DNA of 64,000 bases from Shimia sp047124445 (GTDB taxonomy: Bacteria; Pseudomonadota; Alphaproteobacteria; Rhodobacterales; Rhodobacteraceae): contig NZ_CP138921.1 in assembly GCF_047124445.1 (NCBI RefSeq), positions 3,968,001-4,032,000 of the forward strand. Direction: 5' to 3'. Below the pieces are notes generated by a model. That model was not told the DNA's origin. It searched no databases and saw only the letters and a list, made by a program, of their open reading frames with translations. The position numbers and the translations under genes were made by a program. Of this stretch, positions 42,489 to 50,781 are shown one piece after another. Position 1 is the stretch's first letter; the number at the start of each line of letters is the position of its first letter.

Positions 42489-44861
42489 TTAGGCCTGCGG
42501 CAGCAGGCTGCGTCCGGAGGTGAGCGCGTTGATGCGGGAGACGATGGTGGCAGCGTCCAACCCATGGTGGCGGTAGAGGTCGCCGATGGTGCCGGTTTGG
42601 CCGAAGTGCTCCACCCCAAGCGGCAGGGTTTGGTGGCCCTGCACAGCGCCGAGCCAGCTCAGCGTGGCAGGGTGGCCGTCGATCACCGTCAGCAGGCGAC
42701 AGTGTGGTGGCAGCTCACACAAAAGCCGCTCGATGTGGCTTTGGGCCGACATTTGCCCCCGTGCGCGGGCGCGCTGGGCAGCGGTCCACCCCGCGTTGAG
42801 GCGGTCGGCGGAGGTGACAGCCAACACGCCGATGTCGCGGCGGTCGTTGGCAATCTGTCCGGCGGCCTTGATGGCTTCGGGCGCAACGGAGCCTTGGTAG
42901 GCAATCACCACTTCGCAGTTCGGGCCGGGTTTGCGCAGCCAGTAGGCGCCGTCGATGGCGCCTTGTTTGAATGCGTCGTCGTGGCGTTTGCCGGGTTGCT
43001 CGATCGGGTTGGTGGTCAGGCGGAGGTATACAGAGCCGCCGGTTTCGTCGCGTAGCCAAGTACGCTCGTCTGGGTCGCCTTCGCCGTCGCGTTGCAGGTA
43101 GTCAAAGGCCCATTCCATGATCACGGCGAGTTCGTCGGCAAAGGCGGGTTCAAAGGAGGCGAGGCCATCTTGAGACATGCCGATCAATGGCGAGGCAATG
43201 GATTGATGCGCGCCGCCTTCGGGGGCCAGCGTTATGCCGGAGGGGGTGCCGACCAGCAGGAAGCGGGCGTCCTGATAGCAGGCGTAGTTCAGCGCATCGA
43301 GGCCGCGGGAGACAAAAGGGTCGTAAACGGTGCCAATGGGGATCAGGCGTTTGCCAAAGAGAGAGTGGGACAGGCCTGCGGCCCCGAGCAGGAGCATCAG
43401 GTTCATCTCTGCAATGCCCAGCTCGATGTGCTGGCCGTCCGGCGTGAACTCCCATTTGGCGGTTGAGGGAATGCGGTGTTCGATGAAGGCATCGGCTTGT
43501 GCTTCGCGGGCAAAGAGTTTGCGGCGGTTGACCCATGGGCCAAGGTTGGTGGTGCCAGTCACGTCGGGCGAGGTGGTCACGATGCGTGACGCAAGCGCGC
43601 TGTCGCCCTTGGAGAGATCGTCGAGGATTTTGCCAAAGGCCATTTGCGTGGAGGTTTCGCGGTCACTGTCAAGTGAGATCGCGGGAACAGGCAGTTTGGC
43701 GTCAGAGAAGCGGCGCGGGCCTTGGGCAAAGAACGGCACTTCAGAGAGGAAATCGCGCAGGGCGGCGGGGTCAGATACGGTGGCCATCGGCTCCCATTCC
43801 TGCCCTTCGGCCACACCCATGTGTTTTTGCCACGCGGCCATCTGCGTTTTGTTCATCAACCCGCCGTGGTTGTCCTTATGGCCTGCGATCGGCGTGCCCC
43901 AGCCTTTGATGGTGTAGGCAAGGAAACAGGTTGGGCGGTCGTGGTCGATGGCGGCGAAGGTCTCCGCCATGGTTTCCACGCAGTTGCCGCCGAGGTTTTC
44001 CATCAGTTCGGCCAGTTCTTCGTCGCTGCGCCGATCCAGAAGCGCGGTGACATCGCCTTGGTCGCCAAGGTCATCCATCAGGTGTTTGCGCCAGACCGCG
44101 CCGCCCATGAAGGTCAGGGCGGAATAGTCCTGGTTGGGGCAGCTGTCGATCCAGTCGCGCAGCTTGTCACCGCCGGGTTCCGCAAAGGCGGCGCGTTGCA
44201 GCGCGCCGTATTTCACGCGCACCACGTCCCAGCCAAAAGCGTCAAAGATCTTCTCGACACGCTCAAACAGGCCTTCGCGCACGATGCCGTCCAAGGATTG
44301 GCGGTTGTAGTCGATGATCCACCAGGTGTTGCGCAGGTCGTTTTTCCAACCCTCTTGCAGGGCTTCGTAGACGTTGCCTTCATCTAGCTCCGCGTCGCCA
44401 ACCAGCGCGACCATGCGGCCTTGCGGGGCGTCTGCGCCCCAGTCTTTGGCGGTGATGTAGTCTTGGATCAGCGAGGCAAAGGAGGTGATTGCCACGCCAA
44501 GGCCCACGGAGCCGGTGGAAAAATCCACATCGTCGATGTCCTTGGTGCGGCTGGGGTAGCTTTGCACGCCGCCAAAGCCGCGGAAGTTTTCCATCTTCTC
44601 GCGCGTCTGATTGCCCATCAGATATTGCATGGCGTGGAAAATTGGCGAGGCGTGAGGTTTCACCGCAACGCGGTCTTCGGGCTTGAGCGTGGCGAAGTAG
44701 AGCGCGGTCATGATCGAGACCATGGAGGCCGAGCTGGCCTGGTGGCCGCCGATCTTGATGCCGTCTTCTTTGGGGCGGATGTGGTTGGCGTTGTGGATCA
44801 TCCAATGGGACAGCCACAGCAGGCGTTGTTCAATGGTCTTCAGGTGCTGGGTGTCGGTCAT
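42489..44861 (-). CDS. mdeB: Homodimeric 2-oxoacid dehydrogenase E1 / transketolase-like (MdeB type)
   Basis: A 790-aa thiamine-diphosphate enzyme. The N-terminal GDAELDEGNVYEALQ..IIDYNRQSLDG segment matches the TPP-binding motif of the single-chain pyruvate dehydrogenase E1 (AceE), and the transketolase-type pyrimidine domain follows. It lies directly downstream of methionine gamma-lyase. In Pseudomonas putida the mdeAB operon has this order, MdeB being an AceE homologue that oxidises 2-oxobutyrate, so the same role is inferred here (2-oxobutyrate to propionyl-CoA with an E2 supplied elsewhere). A generic transketolase label is also possible. Confidence 0.8.
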   Translation of the reverse strand: MTDTQHLKTIEQRLLWLSHWMIHNANHIRPKEDGIKIGGHQASSASMVSIMTALYFATLKPEDRVAVKPHASPIFHAMQYLMGNQTREKMENFRGFGGVQSYPSRTKDIDDVDFSTGSVGLGVAITSFASLIQDYITAKDWGADAPQGRMVALVGDAELDEGNVYEALQEGWKNDLRNTWWIIDYNRQSLDGIVREGLFERVEKIFDAFGWDVVRVKYGALQRAAFAEPGGDKLRDWIDSCPNQDYSALTFMGGAVWRKHLMDDLGDQGDVTALLDRRSDEELAELMENLGGNCVETMAETFAAIDHDRPTCFLAYTIKGWGTPIAGHKDNHGGLMNKTQMAAWQKHMGVAEGQEWEPMATVSDPAALRDFLSEVPFFAQGPRRFSDAKLPVPAISLDSDRETSTQMAFGKILDDLSKGDSALASRIVTTSPDVTGTTNLGPWVNRRKLFAREAQADAFIEHRIPSTAKWEFTPDGQHIELGIAEMNLMLLLGAAGLSHSLFGKRLIPIGTVYDPFVSRGLDALNYACYQDARFLLVGTPSGITLAPEGGAHQSIASPLIGMSQDGLASFEPAFADELAVIMEWAFDYLQRDGEGDPDERTWLRDETGGSVYLRLTTNPIEQPGKRHDDAFKQGAIDGAYWLRKPGPNCEVVIAYQGSVAPEAIKAAGQIANDRRDIGVLAVTSADRLNAGWTAAQRARARGQMSAQSHIERLLCELPPHCRLLTVIDGHPATLSWLGAVQGHQTLPLGVEHFGQTGTIGDLYRHHGLDAATIVSRINALTSGRSLLPQA

Positions 44862-44942
44862 TGTCTGGCTCCGGTGGGCAATCGGGTGGGCAATCGGGGA
44901 AGGCGGCCTTGGCGCAAGTGTATCACGCCAAGGCCGAAGGGC

Positions 44943-46157
44943 TTATTCCGCGGCGATGCGGGTGGGCAGGGCGTCGAGCGCTTGGGCGAGGTCGGCGAGG
45001 ATGTCTTCGACTTCCTCAAGGCCCACAGACAGACGTACGAGGCCTTCGGTGATGTTGTGCGCGGCGCGCTCTTCCGGCGTGTAGGTGGAGTGGGTCATGG
45101 AGGCCGGGTGCTGGATCAGGCTTTCGGCGTCGCCCAAGGACACCGCCCGCTGGATGAGGTTGAGGTTGTTCATCAGGGCGATACCCGCGTCGTGGCCTTC
45201 GACCAGTTCAAAGGCAATCATCGCGCCGGGTTTGTCCATTTGACGCTCTGCCAGCTCATGCTGCGGGAAGCTTTTCAGGCCTGGAAAGTACACGGATTCA
45301 ATGGCCGGGTGGCTTTCGAGCCATTCCGCAACGGTGATGGCGGATTGCACGTGCCGGTCCAGACGCAGGGCGAGGGTTTTGAGGCCGCGCAGAATCAGCA
45401 TGGCGTTAAACGGCGCCATGACTGCGCCGGTCATATCTTTCATGCCCACCAGACGGATGTCGGCGATCTGCTCGGCGGTGCCGACGACCAGGCCGGCTAC
45501 CACGTCACCATGGCCACCGAGGTATTTGGTGGCGGAGTGCAGCACGATGTCTGCGCCCAGCTCAATGGGGCGGGTCAGGTACGGCGTGGCGTAGGTGTTG
45601 TCGACCACCACGGTGGCGTTCACGCTGTGGGCGATTTCAGAGGCGGCGGCGATGTCGACCAGACGCATGTTCGGGTTGGCCGGAGTTTCGAAATACACCA
45701 CGCGGGTTTTTTCAGAGACGGCTTCTCGCAGGTTGTCGATGTTGGTCATGTCGACGTGGGTGATGGTCACGCCCCATTTCGCCAAACCGTGCTGCATGAA
45801 AGCAAAGGTGCAGCCGTAAAGCGTTTTGTCGACGATGAGTTCGTCACCGGGGGAGAGCAGGGTCCAGAGCGTGGCGGTGATGCCACCCATGCCGGAGGCC
45901 AGAGCAAGACCGGCTTCGGCGCCTTCCAGAGTGGCGATGCGCTGTTCCAGCAGATCGCAGGTTGGGTTGGAGATGCGCGAATAGATGTGACCCACGCGGT
46001 CACCGGCAAACATCTCGCCACCGGCCTGCGCGGTCTCAAAGGTGAAGGTCGAGGTCAGGTGCAGCGGCGGGGTGAGCGCGCCTTCGTTGTCCTGCGGGTC
46101 ATAAGCGTGGTGGATGGCGCGGGTGGCGAAGCCTTGTGGCGCGTTGCGTTTGGTCAT
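44943..46157 (-). CDS. mdeA: Methionine gamma-lyase
   Basis: A 404-aa PLP enzyme of the Cys/Met metabolism family that splits methionine into methanethiol, ammonia and 2-oxobutyrate. The PLP lysine is in LHSATKYLGGHGD, and the N-terminal YSRISNPTCDLLEQRIA and the DKTLYGCTFAFMQHG segment, with the cysteine typical of true methionine gamma-lyases (KTLYGCT), are present. Methanethiol production links it to sulfur cycling in marine bacteria. It probably forms an operon with mdeB 81 bp downstream and is divergent from an Lrp-family gene. Confidence 0.92.
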   Translation of the reverse strand: MTKRNAPQGFATRAIHHAYDPQDNEGALTPPLHLTSTFTFETAQAGGEMFAGDRVGHIYSRISNPTCDLLEQRIATLEGAEAGLALASGMGGITATLWTLLSPGDELIVDKTLYGCTFAFMQHGLAKWGVTITHVDMTNIDNLREAVSEKTRVVYFETPANPNMRLVDIAAASEIAHSVNATVVVDNTYATPYLTRPIELGADIVLHSATKYLGGHGDVVAGLVVGTAEQIADIRLVGMKDMTGAVMAPFNAMLILRGLKTLALRLDRHVQSAITVAEWLESHPAIESVYFPGLKSFPQHELAERQMDKPGAMIAFELVEGHDAGIALMNNLNLIQRAVSLGDAESLIQHPASMTHSTYTPEERAAHNITEGLVRLSVGLEEVEDILADLAQALDALPTRIAAE

Positions 46158-46217
46158 GGGGAGGGTCCTCGCGTGAAACTGTTGGGGTCAGTTTGGGGGA
46201 GAGGTCGGGGCAATTGA

Positions 46218-46246
46218 TTGCGAAAAATAGCGCCATCGGGTAAAAT
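46218..46246 (+). promoter_or_regulatory. Sigma-70-type promoter for mdeR
   Basis: TTGCGA, 17 nt, TAAAAT. It lies about 30 bp before the regulator ATG in the 118-bp divergent region shared with mdeA. Confidence 0.5.
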
Positions 46247-46275
46247 GTTGGCATAATCTGCCAAGGAGTCGCGGA

Positions 46276-46731
46276 ATGGATGCCAAGGATCGTCAGATCA
46301 TTCGGGCTTTGCAGGCCAATGGGCGCATGACCAACCAAGATCTGGCGGAGGCGGTGAACTTGTCGCCCAGCCCCTGTCTGCGGCGGTTGCGCAATCTGGA
46401 AAGCTCTGGTGCGATCAGCGGCTATGGTGCAGAGGTGGACGCCAAGGCCTATGGGCTGCCGGTGACGGTGTTTGTGCGGGTGAAGCTGGAGCGGCACAAT
46501 GAAGAGGATGTGCAGCGGTTTGAGCGCGCGGTGATGTTGATTGACGAGGTTCTTGAGTGCCACGTTTTGACCGGGGCAACCGATTATCAACTGCGCGTGG
46601 TGGTCGCGGATCTGGAGGCTTATGAGGAATTCATCCGCCTGCGCATTCATCCTATTGGCGGGATTGCCAGCATCGACACCACCTTTGCCTACGGTACGGT
46701 GAAAAAGACCGGTGTGTTTCCGGTGTTATAG
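46276..46731 (+). CDS. mdeR: Lrp/AsnC-family regulator, probable MdeR
   Basis: A 151-aa regulator with an N-terminal helix-turn-helix (DRQIIRALQANGRMTNQDLAEAV..LSPSPCLRRLRNLE, about 4-45) and a C-terminal RAM ligand-binding domain (VFVRVKLERHNEED to the end). It is divergent from mdeA, as MdeR is in Pseudomonas, so it likely activates mdeAB in response to methionine or a related amino acid. The 3' end overlaps the convergent uxuA gene by 6 nt. Confidence 0.88.
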   Translation: MDAKDRQIIRALQANGRMTNQDLAEAVNLSPSPCLRRLRNLESSGAISGYGAEVDAKAYGLPVTVFVRVKLERHNEEDVQRFERAVMLIDEVLECHVLTGATDYQLRVVVADLEAYEEFIRLRIHPIGGIASIDTTFAYGTVKKTGVFPVL

Positions 46732-47931
46732 GTCGGCGCTGAGCGCGGTCATCACGCCGCGCAGTTCTGCCAGCCCTTTGGCGCGGCCAATCAGCGGGTA
46801 GCCGGGCAGGGTTTCGCTGTGCAGGTCATATAAGATGTGTTGGCCATGGTCCGGGCGCATGGGGATTTCCCAATCGCTGCGGCCTTCGGCCTTGCGGCGG
46901 GCTTCTTCCTTGAGCAGGGCGCGGATGGCGATGACCATGTCGGTTTGTCCTTCCAAGTGCATGGACTCGTGAAAGCTGAGCTTGTCGCCGTCAGATGGCC
47001 CTTGGCGCAGAGTGTTGCGCAGATGGGCAAAATGGATGCGTGGGCCAAGGCGGGTGATGAAGTCTTCTGTGTCAAACGCCGGGTTTACGCCAAGGGAGCC
47101 GGTACAGAGCGTGGCGCCGTTGGCGGGGCTGTCGACGGCGGAGAGGATGGCTTCGTAATCTGCCGTGGAGGACATGACGCGCGGCAGGCCAAGCAAGGAG
47201 AACGGCGGGTCGTCGGGGTGGCAGCACAGGCGGATGCCGTGTTCTTCTGCCACCGGCACCACTTCGGACAGAAAATCGATCAGATTGGCGCGCAGTTGGG
47301 AGGCGTCGATGTCTTTGTAGAGGGCAAGCAGGTCCAGCACATCGGTGAGGGTCCAGCTTTCGGTAGCGCCCGGCAGCCCGGCCACAATGGTGTTCACCAG
47401 GCTGGCCTGTGCGGTATCGTCCAAAGCGTTAAAGCGCGCGCTTGCAGCTTGTTTGGTTGCAGAGCTGTAATCGTCTTCTGCGCCGGGGCGGGCCAAAAGG
47501 AAGAGGTCAAACAGGGCGAAGTCAACCACATCAAAGGCCATGGCGGTGCCGCCATGGGACATGCGGGCGGCGAGGTTGGTGCGGGTCCAGTCGAGCACTG
47601 GCATGAAGTTGTAGCAAACAGTCTGGATGCCGCAGCCTGCGAGGTTGTGCAGGCTCTCTTTATAAGCAGCGATATGCGCGGCGTAGCCGGTGCCTTTGGT
47701 CTTGATGACTTCGGAAACCGGCAGGCTTTCCACCACCTCCCAGTTGAGGCCGGTGGGTTGCGGCGTTGGTTTTGCGATTTCTGCCTGACGCTGGCGGATC
47801 TCACTTTTGGTCCAAGGGGTACCTGCAGGAATGTGATGCAGGGAGGTGACCACACCTTGCACGCCCACCTGTGGCAGGTCGTAGATGTCGATCGGGTCAG
47901 CCGGACCAAACCAGCGCCATGTCTGCTTCAC
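46726..47931 (-). CDS. uxuA: Mannonate dehydratase
   Basis: A 401-aa TIM-barrel metalloenzyme that converts D-mannonate to 2-keto-3-deoxygluconate in hexuronate catabolism. Diagnostic segments are WRWFGPADPIDI at the N-terminus, NFMPVLDWTRT, the metal-ligand CCHPDDPPFSLLGLPR, and the late MRPDHGQHILYDL. It is divergent from uxaC across 642 bp, and the two form the ends of the glucuronate route, the intermediate reductase (uxuB) not being in the window. Confidence 0.95.
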   Translation of the reverse strand: MKQTWRWFGPADPIDIYDLPQVGVQGVVTSLHHIPAGTPWTKSEIRQRQAEIAKPTPQPTGLNWEVVESLPVSEVIKTKGTGYAAHIAAYKESLHNLAGCGIQTVCYNFMPVLDWTRTNLAARMSHGGTAMAFDVVDFALFDLFLLARPGAEDDYSSATKQAASARFNALDDTAQASLVNTIVAGLPGATESWTLTDVLDLLALYKDIDASQLRANLIDFLSEVVPVAEEHGIRLCCHPDDPPFSLLGLPRVMSSTADYEAILSAVDSPANGATLCTGSLGVNPAFDTEDFITRLGPRIHFAHLRNTLRQGPSDGDKLSFHESMHLEGQTDMVIAIRALLKEEARRKAEGRSDWEIPMRPDHGQHILYDLHSETLPGYPLIGRAKGLAELRGVMTALSADL

Positions 47932-47982
47932 GGGGAGCTCCTAAGTCAGGTCGCGCGCGTACGCGGTCGAGCGTTTGGGCGA

Positions 47983-47994
47983 AGGTTGCAACCT
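47983..47994. promoter_or_regulatory. Perfect palindrome upstream of uxuA
   Basis: AGGTTGCAACCT, a perfect 12-bp palindrome 52-63 bp upstream of the uxuA start codon, with an extra half-site AGGTTGC at 48036-48042. Position and symmetry suit a repressor operator for the hexuronate genes. Confidence 0.45.
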
Positions 47995-48202
47995 GAAGGC
48001 GGTCCCGGCAAGGGAAAATTTCGCGCAATTGCAAAAGGTTGCTGTAAGATGGTGCATAAATGTTGCCGTTGGGTCATCTGTGCGGTTTTGCCGTGCTCTT
48101 AGGTCAAGACTTAAGCTGATTTGGGGGCGCTTGGGAGGGGCGTTCTGCTGGGCGGTTCGGGAAATTAGGTGGCATTTTATCTTTGTTTTCAGGACTGTGG
48201 TG

Positions 48203-48225
48203 ACATTGGGATGCGCCCCCAATGT
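48203..48225. promoter_or_regulatory. Perfect inverted repeat upstream of uxaC
   Basis: ACATTGGG-N7-CCCAATGT, in the middle of the divergent gap. The ATTGG/CCAAT half-sites recall enterobacterial UxuR/ExuR operators, but the spacing differs and the match may be coincidental. Confidence 0.4.
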
Positions 48226-48573
48226 GCTCTCGACGTACCGATCAATGCACCCATGAGTTGAGTTTGTGGCGAGACTTCCGAAGAAGTGTTCGTAATTTCA
48301 TGCGGTTGCGAAAGATGTGGGGGATGTGCAGCTTTGCGTGATGCTTTGCCTGCACGGCATGGGTGTTTTCTTGTCTTGTGAATTTTGACCTGTGCCAAGG
48401 CTGAGCGCGCCAATGTACGCGGGACAGGCTGCGTGCGTTAGCGGAACATAAATCTCTCTATGTGCCTTTGGCTGGGAATGACTTGGACCTGTTGTGGACG
48501 CATTGCGCGTTTGAGCGGGACCGTGTGGGGCGCCCGCGCCGGGGGCTCTGCCAGCACAGAGAGACGTTTGACG

Positions 48574-49989
48574 ATGAGCCAGCCACTGACTTCCCTGACC
48601 GGACACACCACGCCGATCCTGACCCTGCCGGATGCGGCGCAGGACATTTATGACGGTGTGCGCGATATGCCAATTATCTCGCCGCACGGCCATTGTGATC
48701 CGAGCTGGTTTGCCGAGAACAAGCCGTTTAATGATCCGGCAGAGCTGTTGATCATTCCGGATCATTACATTTTCCGACTGCTCTATAGTCAGGGTGTACC
48801 CCTGGAGGATCTCGGCATCGGGGTGCCGCCGGAGAAACGCGATGCGCGGGCGATCTTCCGCATCTTCGCCAGCCACTGGCACAAATTCCGCGGGACACCA
48901 AGTGATGCTTGGTTCGCCACCACCATGGCGCGGACCTTTGGCATTACCGCGACGCTGAACAGCGAAAACGCGGACGTGTTCTATGACAAGATCGACGCAG
49001 AGCTAAAGGCCGCGCGGTTGCGGCCACAGGCGTTGTTGGAAGAGTTCAACATCGAAGTGCTCGCAACAACGGACAGCGCTTTGTCCGACCTTGGTCACCA
49101 TAAGGCGGCGCGGAAACAGAAGCTGAGTGGCAAGATCATCCCGACCTTCCGTCCGGACAGCATTCTGGATCCGAAGCATCCGGACTTCAAAAAGGACATT
49201 GTGAAGCTGGCCGAAGTGACCGGGCAGGACACCGAGAAATTTGCCGGCTACCTAGAGGCGCTGCGGGACCGACGGGCGTATTTCATGGCCTATGGCGCGA
49301 CGGCGACAGACCATGCAGTGACAAATCTGATGACCTGTTATCTCACCGAGAAGCGCGCGTCAGATCTATACGCCAAAGCGCGTAGCGGGAAGATCACGCC
49401 AAAAGAGGCGCAGGTGTTCTACGGACATATGCTGACCGAGATGGCGCAGATGTCGGCTGAGGACGGTCTGGTGATGCAGATCCATGCAGGCAGCAAGCGC
49501 AACACCAACAAGGCGCTTTATGACAAGTTTGGCGCGCATATGGGGGCGGATATGCCGGTGCGCGTGGATTGGGTGGATGGCATGGATGCCTTGCTCAATC
49601 GCGTGGGCAATGAGCGCGACATGAACATCCTGCTGTTTACGTTGGATGAGAGTGCCTATGCGCGTGAATTGGCCCCGATGGCGGGGCACTGGCCAGCCTT
49701 GCGGCTGGGTCCTCCGTGGTGGTTCCATGACAGCGCCAATGGCATTGCGCGCTATCTGGATCAGGTGGTGGAGACCGCTGGTTATTGGAACCTGGCGGGG
49801 TTCAATGACGACACGCGGGCGTTGATGTCGATCCCGGCGCGGCACGACATGTGGCGACGCGGGGTGAGCCTGCATCTGGCTGCCCAGCGGGGGCGGGGCA
49901 TCCTGGGACGCAGTGACGTGGACGAGATTGCCTGTCTGTTGTGCCGCGATCTCGCGATTGATGCCTATAAATTGGGAAAAGTTGTTTAG
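48574..49989 (+). CDS. uxaC: Glucuronate (uronate) isomerase
   Basis: A 471-aa amidohydrolase-fold enzyme that isomerises D-glucuronate to D-fructuronate, the first step of hexuronate breakdown. Family marks: PIISPHGHCDPSWFAEN (metal histidines, about 33-49), DHYIFRLLYSQG, and the late MQIHAGSKRNTN. ATG 48574 follows an AGAGAG ribosome site and gives the family N-terminus; upstream starts are not supported. It is followed by a strong terminator. Confidence 0.95.
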   Translation: MSQPLTSLTGHTTPILTLPDAAQDIYDGVRDMPIISPHGHCDPSWFAENKPFNDPAELLIIPDHYIFRLLYSQGVPLEDLGIGVPPEKRDARAIFRIFASHWHKFRGTPSDAWFATTMARTFGITATLNSENADVFYDKIDAELKAARLRPQALLEEFNIEVLATTDSALSDLGHHKAARKQKLSGKIIPTFRPDSILDPKHPDFKKDIVKLAEVTGQDTEKFAGYLEALRDRRAYFMAYGATATDHAVTNLMTCYLTEKRASDLYAKARSGKITPKEAQVFYGHMLTEMAQMSAEDGLVMQIHAGSKRNTNKALYDKFGAHMGADMPVRVDWVDGMDALLNRVGNERDMNILLFTLDESAYARELAPMAGHWPALRLGPPWWFHDSANGIARYLDQVVETAGYWNLAGFNDDTRALMSIPARHDMWRRGVSLHLAAQRGRGILGRSDVDEIACLLCRDLAIDAYKLGKVV

Positions 49990-50781
49990 CGCGGTTTCGG
50001 CCCACTAAAACAATACCAATTTATACAAGGAATGCACCCCACAGCCCGCCCGGCCGTGGGGTTTTTCGTTGTTTTTGGCGGGGGTTAAATACGGCGTGCC
50101 TGCCACAATGACGACGTTGCGCACGGAAGCTGTTGCTTTTTTACGACTTTGAAACATGCGCGTGAGTTTTGCGGCGGAAAGTTGCCGGTAGCCCGAATCC
50201 CTGTTTTGGGCATCGTCGAGATTCTGGGATTTCCGCCTGCAACCGGGTTCCTGCGCCGGGCGCGACGTTGAAGATTGGATAAAGTTTTTCTCAATCTGGT
50301 AATGGATTTTTAAGATTTGGAGCTCGAAAAAATGGCCTGTTTGGGGGCATTTTGTGGGCAAGGGAAACGCCATTTGGTAAGTGTTTTCGGGCATTCGTTT
50401 GTGTTTATTTTATTGACTTTCTCTTTGTTTTTCGGCTTTTATCCGCGCAGCGCCTGGGGGCGTCAAAACTAATTTTTGGGCTAATATTCACCATGTGTAC
50501 TCTTACTTGCGCTCAGCCGGAGCCAGACAGCAATATTCAGTTGTTCAATTGGCCCAAGGATCAATCGGACGTCCGCAATAAAAATTGACGTGACGGCATT
50601 AGAAGATCGGTAACCACTTTCGCAAATACAGTCCCCTCAAGAGCTCCTAGAACGGGTGCTTTCCTTGGCATTGTCTCAGAGCGTGCTGCGGGAATGGGTG
50701 GAATGCCCCTGTATTCGGGGGAACTCCAACTGTATTAAGGGCGCAAGCTTTGGTGCGAATAACAGGAAGTTGAAGACCAGA
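49990..50781. other. 792-bp gap between uxaC and the capsule operon
   Basis: After the uxaC terminator no frame has good codon use or recognisable protein features. Composition is clearly more AT-rich than the window average, especially 50395-50480. The upstream control region of the capsule operon must be here; no full promoter is obvious. It may carry regulatory RNA or horizontally acquired DNA. Confidence 0.5.
50037..50066 (+). terminator. Rho-independent terminator after uxaC
   Basis: CCCCAC and GTGGGG pair around a GC-rich loop, followed by five T. Confidence 0.75.

Larger units (their letters stand above)
47932..48573. other. 642-bp divergent intergenic region between uxuA and uxaC
   Basis: No convincing gene is seen. 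It contains two perfect palindromes (47983-47994 and 48203-48225) and must hold the promoters of both genes. It is longer than most gaps in the window, which suggests complex regulation or a small RNA. Confidence 0.5.

Noticed and set aside
44421..46217. 598-codon rightward open frame across mdeA and mdeB
   Set aside because: It overlaps two confident genes and has Gly/His/Val-rich shadow composition.
46276..46731. Possible SAM riboswitch in the mdeA leader
   Set aside because: The gap to mdeR is only 118 bp and I found no SAM-riboswitch-like core or terminator.
50005..50394. 129-codon leftward frame in the gap before the capsule operon
   Set aside because: No homology-like features, covers the uxaC terminator, poor start context.
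50352..50588. 78-codon rightward frame in the same gap
   Set aside because: Low-complexity Phe-rich start and no ribosome site; more likely noncoding.
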